Positions 1 to 14,337 of a stretch of DNA of 64,000 nt are shown one piece after another. This DNA is from Halocaridina rubra (taxonomy: Eukaryota; Arthropoda; Malacostraca; Decapoda; Atyidae). Each line of letters starts with the position of its first letter. Within the stretch, counting starts at the first letter, position 1. Under the pieces are notes generated by a model. It was not told the origin of the DNA. It made no database searches and saw nothing but the letters and a program-made list of their open reading frames with translations. The stretch lies in contig JAXCGZ010001913.1 in NCBI GenBank assembly GCA_037179515.1, forward strand, positions 45,001 through 109,000. The letters run 5' to 3'. Position numbers and translations under genes: made by a program.

Positions 1-117
1 TGCCCTATTTCTATGTCTTCATACCTTATACAATTAATTCTGCATGTTTTTTTCTTATTGCTTTTCTCTTACTTCTGCGATGTCCTTAAGGTACCACTTT
101 TTCTTCCTAATGTTTTC

Positions 118-378
<261 letters not shown>

Positions 379-654
379 TGTGTATAGGTTAGAGTTGCGG
401 GACGGTACATTAGTAAAGCTCCAGATACTAAAGATAACTATATCATTGACATCTGACAATTGATGGTGCACTCATTTATCCAACTGTGAATCAGCTTAAA
501 GCTTGGTTATTTAAAGCGCAATTAGCAATGATGCTCAGTGTAAGATATAAACATATAATCAATTCTATATTTTGCAATATATCACGACCTTGTTGTAAAA
601 ATTTTCATATAGGAGATTAGCATATACTATAGAGTGACGTCATTGTATGTAGCT
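379..654. other. Unassigned AT-rich DNA
   Basis: No coding pattern, hairpin or known repeat was recognised between the first microsatellite and the CR1 remnant. Confidence 0.6.
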
Positions 655-2085
655 AATTGCGCACACAGGAGAGAGCTCTAAGCTCGTCTCCTGATCGGTT
701 TCATGTATTACTCACAAATACCTTATAACTATCCTTAAAATTAAGAATGAATATAATATTTACTTCTTTCACACTTAGGAACTTTAATTGTCAATTATGA
801 CTTACACAAGAATAAAACTTCTTTACATCCCTCTATGAAGCTTTATTAGGAAGCTTCAAACTGTAACCCATAGTTCTAGAGCCACACGTATCAAAATATC
901 ATTCCCTCTCCACCCTGTCAAAACCTTGAGGGAATTTAAGAGCTGTTCCCACAGCCCACACTTTCTTTTAGTTTCGATTGATGGCAAGTCTAGCTCCTTC
1001 AGCGTTCCAGTATAACTGTCATTACTTATCACTGTCACCATCTTCAAAGCAAGTCTTTGAACTTTCTCCTATTCATTGTTAATATTTTTCAAATGTGAAT
1101 TCCAAAGAGGTGCTGCATATTCAAACTTAGGCCCCATGATTACCATGTAAAAACTTCTGAACAATTCCTTCTCCATACGCCTGAAGGCTACCTCATATTG
1201 CTTAGAAAGTATTTACTGCCTTTGCAATATCATTTTTATGCATTTCTGGAGACAAATATGCCAATGCATTTACCCCTAGATCTCTTTCATTCACAGATTC
1301 ATCAAATTCCTCTCCTGCTGTTAAATAACCAAACAAGGGCTTCCTAGGACTCCTGTCCTTTTTCATTGTTTTACATTTTGTAGCACTGAATCTCATGAGC
1401 CACTTGTTTGACCACTCTAGCCACTTACTTTACCACTCATGCTAACTGCTTAGGTCTTCTTAAGTTCTCTACCACCATTTTCTACTATTACTCTTTTCAA
1501 TATGTTTGCATTATATACAAATATATTTAAAAATTGTATTTACAGACTCCTGCAAGTCATTTACATATATAAGGAACAGGAGTGGCTTTAGACCGATCCT
1601 TCCGGAGTCCCAATGCTAACCTCTCTCTAATCAGACACTACATGTCTTACTCTGACCCTTTGCTCAAGCCTAAATATGTTTTTATCTACTCCATGACATT
1701 TCTGTGGCATTGCAGCTTTAAGATGAGCGTCCTCATGTGATGATGAATTAAAATACCTTCTGAAAATCTAAGAATATGCAATCCGCTTAGGTCCATTTTT
1801 CTTGTAAGAGCCTACCTCATCATAGAATTTAATAACTATTTGTGTAGACCTGCCTTCTCTTAAGCCTTGTTGTCTCTCTGACAAAACATGAAATACTCCA
1901 AGTGAAGAGATATTAGTTTGTCATTGATTTCTACACAACTTTGCAAGCTATGCAAGTCAAAGAAACGGGCGAAAATGGCCTATGGTTTAGAGTTATGTCT
2001 CTCTCTCTCTCTCCCTTTATTGAAGACAGGCACCATTTTTGCTTGTTTCCAGAATCATAGAATCTCCACAGTTCCAGCGATATCT
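655..2085 (-). mobile_element. Decayed CR1-like LINE, 3' part
   Basis: Read on the minus strand, pieces match the better CR1 copies in this window: the 3' UTR gagctctaagctcgtctcctgatcggtt region, then the C-terminal domain (TRG-type segment, LPS-E-KRK), DLGVN...LSPEMHKN, the VPQG region and a (CT)n-interrupted RT start near 2000-2080. Many stops and indels; no intact ORF. CR1 ORF2 carries an APE endonuclease and reverse transcriptase and moves by target-primed reverse transcription. Confidence 0.8.
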
Positions 2086-2657
2086 CAAGCAAGATGCATA
2101 GTGGTACACATAATGTGTGTTTACGCATAAGCTTATGTATATTTCTGTCTCTATATAATTATCTTTCAGAAAGGTGTGCGTAACAGTGAGCTTGTGTATA
2201 TTACCATCTATCTACATTTGTCTTTATAGAAGTTACGAGTGTCTGTATAAGTATATAATGTATTAATGGTTTAGTGCTTGCATTTTATCATGCGAATTTG
2301 TTTTATATACGTGAATGTGCGTTTATGTTTATCTACACATTTCCTTTAAAGTAATGTAAGTGTATACGTCTTTTTAAATACTTTATACATACTTGTAATT
2401 TTCATTCCTGATGGTGCTCTTAAGTAAGTTTTCCAATACTTGTGCTTATTTACAACCAACATTCCACCTTGGTACCTCTTTCTTTCGTCTCCATGCACAG
2501 AGTTGAAGTTTATTTTAACAGTATATTAAATGATAAGGAAAAACACACCGAGACAACAGAGTTTACTAAATATTTAAATATTTTTTTTTTATTTTTAGCA
2601 TTGCTGGCGATGCATTTCCCGAATTCATTAACAACTAACTTTATAATTTCTAACACA

Positions 2658-2659
<2 letters not shown>
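2086..2659. other. Unassigned AT-rich DNA
   Basis: Contains tgtg/tatg-rich imperfect stretches (2110-2380) but nothing recognised as a gene. Confidence 0.5.

Positions 2660-2745
<86 letters not shown>
2660..2745. repeat. (TC)n microsatellite, ~43 units
   Basis: Pure CT repeat. Confidence 0.97.
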
Positions 2746-2747
<2 letters not shown>

Positions 2748-5439
2748 AAATTCCATTTACACTTTGCCCTATAATTTCAACTTTTTAATCCCAGGACGTA
2801 GACAAGCGGGCCAAACAAAATCCCAAAATGCGAAGCGGGTGGAAATTAAAGTTCCTGCAAAAAAGGGTAACTTTTATAACTTGCCTTTGACAGCTAACGT
2901 CAACCGAAACACGCTTCGTGTCAACAGCACTGCAACAGGAAAAGAAAAGAAACATCTAACACAGTGGCTGGAAATTTATTGAGGAACTGTGTAATGCGAT
3001 AAATTTACTTTTTCTTCAAGTCGTCCATGCGGTTGTTTTATGCCGCTTTACACGGTTGTTTTCAGTAATTTACAATGCTAGAAATGGAAGAAAGAAAAAA
3101 TGGCCTGAGTTGGCGTCTAATTCATTTAATTCGTACCTTTTGATTAAAGTCTAACTTTTTTTTTTGATTGTTGTTGACTTTATTCAGTCTCTAATTCGAT
3201 TACATGTTGAAAAGCAGAACTTTCACTCATATTCAATTGGCCTAATTTGCGAGCATTTTTATGCTGCAAAACACAAGGAAAGTAGGATTTTCTCCCAACT
3301 GCAATTGCCTTCTTTGCGAGCTTTGATTTAAAGACTTAAATAAATTAATATGCACTTCATGAATGACAATTAGATTTGTAATTAATACATTTTGCTGGAA
3401 GTTCGTGTCCCCTCCCAAAGAAAAGTTTTCCCGCTTGGCAGTGGTTTTATTTTCAAATTTACTGTGTCGTTACTGCTCAGCAAACGAAAGCTATCTCTTC
3501 TCATCAGTATTTGATTAATTCGCAAGTTTTAATTCGCTTACATATTAGTAAAGTTAATCTTTTACTTGGTTTGTAATTAGAATAATACATCAGACTACTC
3601 TAACTCGTAATATACCAATAAAAAAAGACTCCACACCGTTCGCAATTAGTTTAAACCGTTAATATGCAAGCAATGGAACACATCTCCCATGAAACTACAT
3701 TAAAAAGCAAAATCTATATTATGTTCTTAAACTTTAATATAAAAATATTTACAAGTGTTTTACATGACACTAAATAGAGAACTCTCTCCCACCTGCGATT
3801 GGCTTACTTTGCAAACTTTGCTTTTTAAAGTTAAAGTTTGCCGGTGTTTCAGTTGCGATATCCATCTGAGATGCTCCTCAGAACGTCAGCCGAGGCAAGC
3901 CCCAACCCCCCACCGTGGTGCCATCCACAGCAAGTAACCTTCCCAGTAAACAGCTTAAACTCTCGGTCCTGAGCGGGAACCGATCTGTCAACCTCGCGAA
4001 TGCGAGGCCAGCGCGTTACCACTGTCTCCCACTCACAGTTGGTTAAACTAGCATGCCTTGCTTAAATTATTTCATGTATTATTAATACAAAACCCTTTCT
4101 TGATTGGGATTGGTATCATATTCATGGTGTTCTTCACGTCATTTACATATTAGTAAAAAAAAAAAAAAAAACTTCTACCATTACAAGCAGTTTAATATAG
4201 ACTCTTTACATTTAACTGCTTACGTGTTAGCCAAGTTAAACCACCTTCTCTTCCTCCCTGGTAAATTTTCAGAGCTATGCTTCATGTGACTTACATATTA
4301 GTAAACTATATTTTCCTATTTACAAGTGCTATAATTCACACACACTATGACATCAACGTGCTCTCAAAGCTAAACCTCCTTTCGAGTATTTCTGATATAA
4401 TGTGTATGCTCAGCTTCAATTTATTTACCTGACCTCAAAGCAAATCAGCACTCAATTGTCACTGGTCATATTATAAATAAAAGCCTTTTAATACTCAGGT
4501 TATATCATCCACCTTAAGATGCTTAGATGAACGCAGAAGAAAACCATTATTTGACTTGTTACTGGCTCAAGTCATATATAGGTTTTTCCAGACTCAAATT
4601 CTACATCTCTGGTTGTGAGATCAGGCATCAAAGCCTTTTTTCATTCTTTTATTGCTTCACAGAAATTAAAATGGGAGTCCCATTTGCAAGTGACCTCTGG
4701 TATACTGAGATAACCCCTCCCCCTCGTTCTAGATAACAGCCTCCTCCCCAATATCTGATATGTAATTATCCGATAATCCAGCATCATAACAAGTAAACGT
4801 GAACCACAATTACTTCTCATCAGGGATTCGGTTTGGATCTATTTGTTATTGGAAATCGATAGTTATCCCGGCATAAGCTATTACGAAGACCACAATAATA
4901 CGACATTACGCTGGGTATTTCAAAATGTAAATATACAAACAGCCAGCAAGAACTGCAGTTAATGCTTTATATCTTAATTTTTACTTATCTATGCTTTTAT
5001 TTATTTACCATCCGTATTTTTACTTATTTCAATTTTATGCTAGAAACAATGTAACAAAAAATAGAATCCGAGAGGTAATCCATAACTGAAATTAACATCA
5101 AAGAATACGATGTGTCCCTTCAGAACTAATTGGACGTGGTACTTTTCTAAAACCTAAACCCATGGGGTCTCGAGTCCAACTCCCCTCAGTATGGCTTGGG
5201 CTGTTTCTCTGTCATTTCCACTTAAGACAGAGTTGGTAGTTGTATACTTCATAAAAGTTTCACATTTCTACCTGCAGAGTTGGCAGGGACTAGGAGACGA
5301 CCGACACCGATTATGTTCAATGCACATTCTCCACATGACTTAGTGAAAATCTCACGTTATCGCCTCAGATAGAAGATTTTATGTCTAGACCTTTGGTATG
5401 ACAGCTCAACCTTTGACCGATCTATTCATGATGGGACAA
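2746..5439. other. Non-coding DNA with degenerate local repeats and a tRNA-derived SINE
   Basis: Short phrases recur at irregular spacing: acatattagtaaa at about 3541, 4144 and 4286, and a ctcccac-tg(c)-attgg phrase at about 3294, 3786 and 4028. This suggests an old degenerate tandem or a family of related insertions. A SINE sits at 3836-4027 (listed separately). No gene recognised; the 72-codon frame at 2764 has no familiar motif. Confidence 0.5.
3836..4027 (-). mobile_element. tRNA-Ala-like SINE
   Basis: On the minus strand the segment starts with a tRNA-like head: AGTGGTAACGCGCTGGCCTC, then GCATTCGCGAGG and a damaged B box (GATCGGTTCCCGC). This resembles an alanine tRNA with decay in the T arm. 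A ~110-bp unrelated body follows. It is a SINE copy rather than a functional tRNA gene, because the acceptor stem does not close. Confidence 0.6.
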
Positions 5440-5593
5440 TTCTTCTTCTTCTTCTTCTTCTTCTTCTTCTTCTTCTTCTTCTTCTTCTTCTTCTTCTTCT
5501 TCTTCTTCTTCTTCTTCTTCTTCTTCTTCTTCTTCTTCTTCTTCTTCTTCTTCTTCTTTTTTCTTCTTCTTCTTCTTCTTCTTCTTCTTCTTC
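5440..5593. repeat. (TTC)n microsatellite, ~51 units
   Basis: GAA/TTC array with one tttt slip near 5557. Long GAA/TTC tracts can form triplex DNA. Confidence 0.97.
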
Positions 5594-5639
5594 TGTAACT
5601 GAAGTTTTCCCATCTTTTTTGGGGGGCTGCTGTTTCTCA

Positions 5640-5800
5640 TTTCACCTCTAGGAGACTTTATGTTGGTTTTGGCTCAAATGCATCCTGGATGCCCTTCCTA
5701 ACACCAAACCCTCTTCCCATGATCTGGGGATAGGATTGGCAGGTAGATGAACAAGGGTTCTTCCCAAGAGGTTGAATTCCAAATTAAAATACCCTCTAAA
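5640..5800. repeat. Interspersed repeat with the ggatgcccttcctaa core
   Basis: Shares ggatgcccttcctaa(c/t)(a/g)cca with 44122-44145 and lies next to a trinucleotide array. The core is common in invertebrate SINE/LINE tails; the family was not identified. Confidence 0.45.
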
Positions 5801-5879
5801 ATGGCAACATTCTATATGTGTCAGTCCAAGATTGCATTTTTGAACACTCACATTTGCCAAATTGTCGCTGATCTACATA

Positions 5880-6344
5880 AACCAAAAGCCCCCATTCATT
5901 ATATTACATAACTCTTCATTCTCACTCACTTCTTACTTTATCTTTACTAATTCACTCATATATTATCTCTTTCAACTGCACATGCAGTCTTCCATTTACT
6001 CATTCTCTCGTTCATATTCGCTTAGTCATTCTTTTCCTCATATTTATTTTTCATTTATTTACTTCCTTTACTTAATTTACGCATTCACTATCTTATCCCT
6101 CATTTTTGTTTTCTCTTTCTTCAGTTTTAATGCATTTCTACACTGGGTCACTGTTTCTTGCTATCCTCTTCCACTCTTTTCTGTCTATCGCATCCCATGG
6201 CCTTGGCCTCTTCTCTCGCAAATTAATTACTCTAGTGTCCTTCCATCAGAATATTGGCATTCTTGTTCCTCTCTTTTCCTCTACTTCCACATTCATAACC
6301 CTCCTAAACACTTGGTCTTCTTTTCAATTTTTATGGCTAAATCT
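5880..6344. other. Pyrimidine-rich, unassigned
   Basis: T/C-rich plus strand that happens to be open for 211 codons (Phe/Ser/Leu/Tyr-rich). Composition alone explains the open frame; no motif supports a gene. Confidence 0.5.
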
Positions 6345-6611
6345 TTGTCATCTCTCTTGCCCTTTCTTCGAAACATCCTCTACTTTAATTCTCCCTCGTA
6401 TGTAATCATTTATTGTCACATCTCTTCTTGTAACACCACAAATCCATCTCAAGCTCATCTCCGCCACTTTCAGTATTCGTCCTTGAGCCTTCTTTAATGG
6501 CCACGTCTTGCCCTCATAAACCATAGCTGGTTCAACTACATTTTTGTGGTTAATTTCAGGGTCAATATCCACATTTTCAGTCCTCCTTGTCTCCCCTCTT
6601 TCCCCTTCCAT
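6345..6611 (-). mobile_element. RTE-type LINE fragment (C-terminal end of ORF)
   Basis: Minus-strand translation contains EPAMVYEGKTWPLKK, LKVAEMSLRWICGVTRRD and NDYIRGRIKVEDVSKK. This is the diagnostic P-A-hydrophobic-Y-G-ECW...EMRMLRWMCGVTRKD...N-YIR motif after the RT of RTE/BovB-type elements. Open in this piece, but nothing of the RT core is nearby. Confidence 0.8.
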
Positions 6612-7314
<703 letters not shown>

Positions 7315-7622
7315 ACGTCCATACTGGCTAATTACAATCCCCCTACAACAATTTACCATCTCCCTAGAGCCAGTTCAACACTCGTCTAAATGGGCTTTCA
7401 ATAGTTTCTATGGTAAACTTATGCTCATGTTTGAGACAGCCAACTTTGACAGATAAGTTTCCAAAAAGGTTTAGAGGCATAAGCAAGTAAATCATTGTTC
7501 CTTATGGTATATAATCTAATAGTACTTCACTTTTCCTCAAACACATCACATTATTACCAACTACTTATGAGAGACATCCGTTATTGGAAAGCGTGCTTCC
7601 TGGTTACATAAAAGATATATTT

Positions 7623-8270
<648 letters not shown>

Positions 8271-8342
8271 TAATGTTGGTGTCTTATGGTTCTCTGTTTC
8301 AGTGATTGTCTATTGTTTGATATGTACGGATGACTGCCTCTA

Positions 8343-8573
<231 letters not shown>

Positions 8574-11142
8574 TACCACGGGGCAGCATCTTGCAGAGGT
8601 AACCCTGTGGTAGTGGACACAGCATTAATGAATTATGTTGTGATGGACAAGATGATGATTAGAAGAGTATTGGATATGAATGTACTGAAAGGAGCTAGTG
8701 GTGGAATTTCTGATCGTTAGCTATTGGAAACTAGAGCTATAGTGGGAGAAAAGTGAGGGAAAAAATGAAGCAAGAGAGGAAGAGAGTTGCTAAAAATAAG
8801 TGAACATAAATAAGAAAGAAAGATTGTGAGCGTAAGGCTAGTCTGAGGAATGTGTGAAATGTAGTGAAAGAGAAAGTAGAGGAGAGAGAGGAAGAAGAAT
8901 GGAGTTGTTTCAAGTAGGAAGTTATGAAGTGTGCATAGGCCGTGTGTGGAAGGAGAGTAAAACATAGAAGTTAAAGGAAAGGTAGTGAATGGTGTAATGA
9001 GGAGGTGAGTGCGGTAGTGGCTGAAAAGAAGCGGGCATTTGAAGTTAGGTTGCAAATAGTACTATTGAGGCATATGAAAAGTATAGTTCAAAAAGGATAT
9101 TGGTGAAGAATGTGGAGAAGGAAACAAAGAGAGAAGCATATGTAACTAGGGGTAGGAGCTTGTCAGGGAATTTTGAAAGGAATAATACGATGTTTTGGAA
9201 GGAAGTGAAAAGAGTGTAAAAAGGTGAGTTTGGTAGGGAGGAGTGGGTGAAAGGAGCAGATTTGCAATTGTCAGTAGACGAAATAAAGGTGAGAGAGAGA
9301 TGGGCTGAGTATTTTAAGAAACTGCTAAATGAGGAAGATGATAGAGAGGCAGAGTATGTGGCTGTTGGAAATGAATGGAAAATGCCACTGTTGGATGATG
9401 CGAACGATATAGAAATAACAAAGGGGGAGGTACATTTGGCTTTGAGAGCAATGAAAGCAGATAAAGCACAATGGATAGATAGATGTCATCTAGAATGCTT
9501 GTCAAAAGGTGGGGAGGCATTAGTGGAATAGATGGTTAGGTGGTTGAATGTATGTTTTAGGATAAGTAGGGTCCTAGTTGATTGGAGGAGTGCATGTGTA
9601 GTTTCCTTTTATAACGGGAAAGGATAGTATGAGTGTAGTAGTTTTAGAGAAATTAGTTGTTGAGTGTAGTTGGTGAGGTATAATGGAAGAGTGTTAATTG
9701 AGTGAATTAGGAAAGGTACTGAGAGACTGATTGGGGAAGAACACTGTGGGTTCAGGAGAGGAAAAGGATGAATGGATCACGTGATTGTGGTAAGACAGGT
9801 GTGTGATAAGTTCTTAGTAAGGTAGGAAACTCTTTGGGCCTTTATGGATTTAGAGAAAACGTATGACAGGGTTAATAGAGAGGCATTGTGGAGTGTGTTG
9901 CGACTGTATGCAATTAGTGGAACTTTGTTAATGCAATGAAGAGTTTTTACATGAATAGTAGAGTATGTGTGAGAGCCGGAAATGGTATGATTGACTGGTT
10001 TGAGGTGAATGTAGGGATACGTCAAGGTTGTGTAATGTCGCCACGTTTGCTTAATGTGTATATGGATGGAGTGGTAAGGGAAGCAAATGAAAGAGTATTG
10101 GACAGAGGCTTGGAATTAGTGGGTGAATATGGAAGGTTATGGAATTTGTATCAATTGCTATTCGCGGATGACAAAGCACTGGTGGTTGATACTGACAGTG
10201 AACTAAATCATTAGGTGACTGAGCTTGTTAGGGTGTGTGGAAGAAGAAAGTTGCAACTGAATATTGGTAAAAGTAAAGTTATGAGATGCACGAGTAGTGT
10301 TAATGTTGGTAGATTGAATATTATAGTGAATGGGGAGTTACTTGAAGAAGTTGAAAGCTTTAAGTATCTGGGGGCTCATGCATCAAGAAATGGACGAGTG
10401 GATGTGGAGGTAAGTCATTGAGTGAATGAAGAGAAAAATTGTCTGGGTGAGTTGAAAAGTGTGAAGAGAAACTGAAAGATATATGAAGGTGTGAATGTGC
10501 CAACAGCATTATATGGAGCAGAGACTTGGAATGCAAGAGAGGATGAAAAATAAAATTTGAATGTACTGGAAATGAGGTGTTTGAGAAGTATGAGTGGTGT
10601 ATAAAGTGAAAAATGAGGAGATCAGACAGAGAACAGGTGTTGAAAAAAGGCTGTTGGATTGGTAAGATAAGAGAGTGTTAAGTTGGTTTGGAATCATGGA
10701 AAGGATGAGTGATGAATAAATTGCAAAGAGAGTGTGGAGTGTGGACGTGGTTGTAGTTAGGCTAAGACAAACATCTAGAATGAGATGGATGGATGGCGTA
10801 AAAAAGGGCACTGGATGCACGTAGAATGTCACTGGAGCAGGGAAGAGAGCGTGCAAGAGATAGAAGAGATAGGAGTGAGTGGAGGAAGATTATGTACAGG
10901 TGACACGGGTCAGAGTGATTTTTCACACCTGCTAGTTCAGTGCTCTGTGAAGGATGGGTGTAAGAGGAGTTGTCATGGTGATGAAGTGGTGGGAGTAAAC
11001 CAGCTGCAGCTGTCGGGCCTCAGTGTAGAATATCTTTGCCCGTCTACCTTGTGGGTGACCCAAGCAGGGTGGTAGAGGGGGAAATGTGGTAACCCTTTAT
11101 CCTCAAGGAGCTCAGCCACCCCCTAACAAGGGGAATTGGGCC
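8574..11142 (+). mobile_element. Decayed RTE-like LINE (APE end, RT, 3' end)
   Basis: Homologous over its length to the better copy at 47.2-49.9 kb. Around 8630-8720 is the end of the endonuclease (GGISDR, compare AGMSDHF). An N-terminal RT region lies at 9247-9531 (ERWAEYFKKLLNEEDDREAE). RT core pieces follow: DLEKTYDRVNREALW (9850-9893), NVGIRQGCVMSPRLLNVYMD (10009-10067), LLFADDKALV (10157-10186), GKSKVMRCTS (10266-10295). Several stops and frameshifts make it non-functional. A terminal tail ctcagccaccccctaac-agggg at about 11112 runs into an (ATT)n array. Confidence 0.85.
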
Positions 11143-11171
11143 TATTATTATTATTATCATTATTATTATTA

Positions 11172-11263
<92 letters not shown>

Positions 11264-11277
11264 GTTATCATTATTTC

Positions 11278-11349
<72 letters not shown>

Positions 11350-11372
11350 CAATATTATTATTATTATTATTA

Positions 11373-11430
<58 letters not shown>

Positions 11431-11438
11431 TATAATTA

Positions 11439-11517
<79 letters not shown>

Positions 11518-11518
11518 A

Positions 11519-11590
<72 letters not shown>
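11143..11590. repeat. (ATT)n microsatellite, ~450 bp, at a LINE 3' end
   Basis: Starts at the 3' tail of the RTE-like LINE and is broken by single C or A changes every 10-30 units. Confidence 0.96.
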
Positions 11591-12244
11591 GGCATCATCA
11601 GCAGTAAATGCAGTTGTAGTAGTAGTAGTAGTAGTAAAGTATCTTGTTAACTGACCATAAGAAATGACAAAATACATCCTTAAGGAAAATGCACCCAGAA
11701 GCAGGGACGCCCACTGACCAGACTCAACTACCAAGAATTGGAGTAACTGCACAAAATTGCGTCGCTGAAGGTATAAAAATATGATCAATGCTATGGAAGA
11801 AAGCAATAAAAACTCATGGAGGAGCTGAAACACTAATTTTAAACTCACACCACAGGCGATAATTTTTATCGTCTGAATTATATTTTTTTTTTTAGGATGG
11901 GATGGGATAGGAGGGGAAGAAAGGGGAGGGGATTAAGTATATAAGGGAATTGGAGGGAAAAGCGCGAAAATTAAATAAAGTAAGAGATAAAAAAGAGAGG
12001 GGCAGAGCCTCGTGCTAAGTTTTGATCTGGAATTTGGAGCAACTGTAATAGATATAGGTAAGGGTACTGCAAACTTGGCATGAAACTATCAACAAGTGAA
12101 TGCGAGAACCCAGAGACCTTAACATGTAAACTAGTACCTCTGAATAAAAATTTTGGAGGCAGACCAATTGGAACTAGAGGAATATTAGAAAGAATTACTG
12201 GGGAGTAATGAGAGAAAATGTTAAAATTGCTGCAAGCCATTTAA

Positions 12245-12245
<1 letters not shown>
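11591..12245. other. Unassigned DNA
   Basis: Includes a short (TAG)n at 11617-11636. No gene recognised. Confidence 0.5.

Positions 12246-12307
<62 letters not shown>
12246..12307. repeat. (GT)n at the 3' end of a CR1-like LINE
   Basis: The array touches gattacctaattgtg, the antisense of the CR1 3' terminus. In sense orientation the LINE ends ...aattaggtaatcac followed by (AC)n. Confidence 0.95.
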
Positions 12308-12308
<1 letters not shown>

Positions 12309-13062
12309 TTACCTAATTGTGATTACCTAATTGTGTTTACGGGAAAGAGCCCAAAGCTCGTATCTTCCCGTCTCCTCATCGCTTCCATTTTATACTTAGT
12401 GATACTTATCATACCTGTCCTTAAAACTATGGATTGAGATAGCATTAACTACCTCCTCCCTTAGCCAATTCCAATTATCAACTACTCTTACACTGAAAAA
12501 GTATTTTCTTACATCCTGCAAAGTTTTCTTACGAAGCTTCAAACTATGACCTCTAGTTCTAGAGCCAGCCATATCAAAATATCGATCCCTGTCCACTCTA
12601 TTATAACCATGAAGGAATTTAAAGACTGTCACCATATCCCCCTCAGTCTTCTAGCTTCGAATGATGGTAAGTCTAATTCCCTCAGCCTCTCATCATAACT
12701 GAGATTGCGTATTTCTGGCACCACTTTCGTGGTATGTCTTTGAACTTTTTCAAGCTTAGCTATGTGCTTTTTCAAGTGCGGATTCCAAAAGGGGGCTGCA
12801 TATTCGAGTTTTGGCCTCACATAGGTTACATAAATATTTCTGAACATTTCCTTGTCCATGTGCCTAAAGGCTACCCTTACATTTGATAAGAATGCATATG
12901 CTGCCCTTACTATGCCATTTATATGTATTTCTGGAGACAAATCTGCCAGTATGTTTACTCCTAGATCTCTCTCATTTTCTGTCTCTTGAAGTTGTACTCC
13001 AGCCACCGAGTAGTCAAGCTTGGGCCTTCCTGCACTTGTACCCATTCTCATTACCTTACATT
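12308..13062 (-). mobile_element. 5'-truncated CR1-like LINE
   Basis: Minus strand: RT thumb and C-terminal domain from RMGTSAGRPKLDYSVAG, through ERDLGVNILADLSPEIHING and HMDKEMFRNIYVTYVRPKLE, to FKDRYDKYH stop near 12396. One frameshift near 12635 splits the frame. More than 90% identical by eye to the copies at 54-64 kb. Ends 5' at ~13062, followed by GT repeats and a second stub of the tail at 13080-13096. Confidence 0.9.
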
Positions 13063-13129
13063 TTGTGAGTGTGTGTGTGTGATTACCTAATTGTGCTTTG
13101 TGTGTGTGAGTGTGTGTGTGCGTGTTTGG

Positions 13130-13218
<89 letters not shown>
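13063..13218. repeat. (GT)n with an embedded CR1 tail stub
   Basis: gtgattacctaattgtg at 13079-13095 is the LINE 3' terminus. The rest is nearly pure GT. Confidence 0.93.
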
Positions 13219-13220
<2 letters not shown>

Positions 13221-13590
13221 ATATGAAAAACTCCTTTGAAGAGAGAAATGCAGATGATGTCCTATTTTTGGAGGCAACAATTGAATTCAGCAACTTTTAA
13301 CAGAAATGTCGTCATGGCTATGCTCTATTAAGCAAAATTGAATATCGAAATATTAATGTCAAAAATATCGCAAATGCAAACTATCTGTAGGGTGCTGATA
13401 GTCTTGATAACTTGAGTGGTGGGATAGACTCAGAATCATTGGTCCGGCTTTTGGATTATGCATAGAAGTAATGCTAGTAGAATATTTGAGAAAGTACTTC
13501 AGACAATAGATATTTTTAGTCTACAAATATTGAAGTAATTGAAATTAGGAAGTGTAATATGGAAACAGCCTTTGTATCATAGGAATTCAA
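13219..13590. other. Unassigned AT-rich DNA
   Basis: No recognisable motif. Confidence 0.5.
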
Positions 13591-13772
13591 GGCTGCATTT
13601 GTTCATGGATGAGTTGAACATTAAACAAGAGAGGTTTGTTGAGAGATGGAAATTACAAAATCACTACCTGAAGCAATTTAATGAATCTCTCAAGTGGGCT
13701 TGTATTAAATGCCTTCGGGAGATCTAAGAATACGGCATCTACCCACCCTTTACTTTCCTGTAAGAATAGGTA
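13591..13772 (-). mobile_element. CR1-like LINE fragment (RT palm)
   Basis: Minus strand corresponds to the region that in better copies reads WADCIFLDFQKAFDTVPHG; the plus strand shows aatgccttcgggagatctaagaatacggcatctaccc in pieces. Heavily diverged. Ends where a Jockey-like fragment in the opposite orientation begins. Confidence 0.55.
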
Positions 13773-14337
13773 CCTCATTGGGGTCAGATGAAGATGCTAT
13801 GCCCATAACTGAGGGTGAACTAAAGCGTGCCCTTGCAAGTGGTAAGGCAACAGCTCCATATAATGATGGGATCACTTACTCTGTTCTTCATCTACTCCAG
13901 AAAGTACCTGATAATCCCTTTCTTCAGTTATACAATAACTCCTTTCGTCAGGGTTATGTGCCACAAGCCTGGTACTATAGCACATACATTCCCATTCCAA
14001 TGCATGGTACAGACATATTCAGGCCTATCTTCATCACATCTTGCTTTAGTAAGGAATTGGAAAGCATCTTTCTCAACGTCTTATATTCTGGCTTAAGGAC
14101 AAGCTGTCTTCCAGATGGTATGGCTTCCTCCCACAATAAGGTATGCGTCACTGCCCCACGCAACTCTACGCTCACTTCTAGCCTACCAGTGTCGTGTCTT
14201 TCATTGACCTTAAGAGTGTCTATAATGTTGCAAAATAAGAACCCACCCTTGGTAAGCTTGTGGACTTTGATCTCGGGGCAACATTCTGATATATGTGTGG
14301 GTTTACAGAAGTTCTGGGAGAGCTTTTTTGGCTAAGG
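13773..14337 (+). mobile_element. Jockey/R1-type LINE RT fragment
   Basis: Open from about 13709. PITEGELKRALASGKATAP, DGITYSVLHLLQKVP, LQLYNNSFRQGYVPQAW and IPIPMHGTDIFRPIFITSCF correspond to the N-terminal RT fingers (K-A-P-G-x-D, Y-R-P-I-S-L-T-S) of Jockey/R1/I-group LINEs. After ~14100 the frame no longer follows the family, and the FADD box is absent. Confidence 0.7.

Noticed and set aside
5862..6497. 211-codon frame as a membrane protein
   Set aside because: T/C-rich DNA gives Phe/Leu/Ser/Tyr codons by composition; no conserved motif and no splice support.
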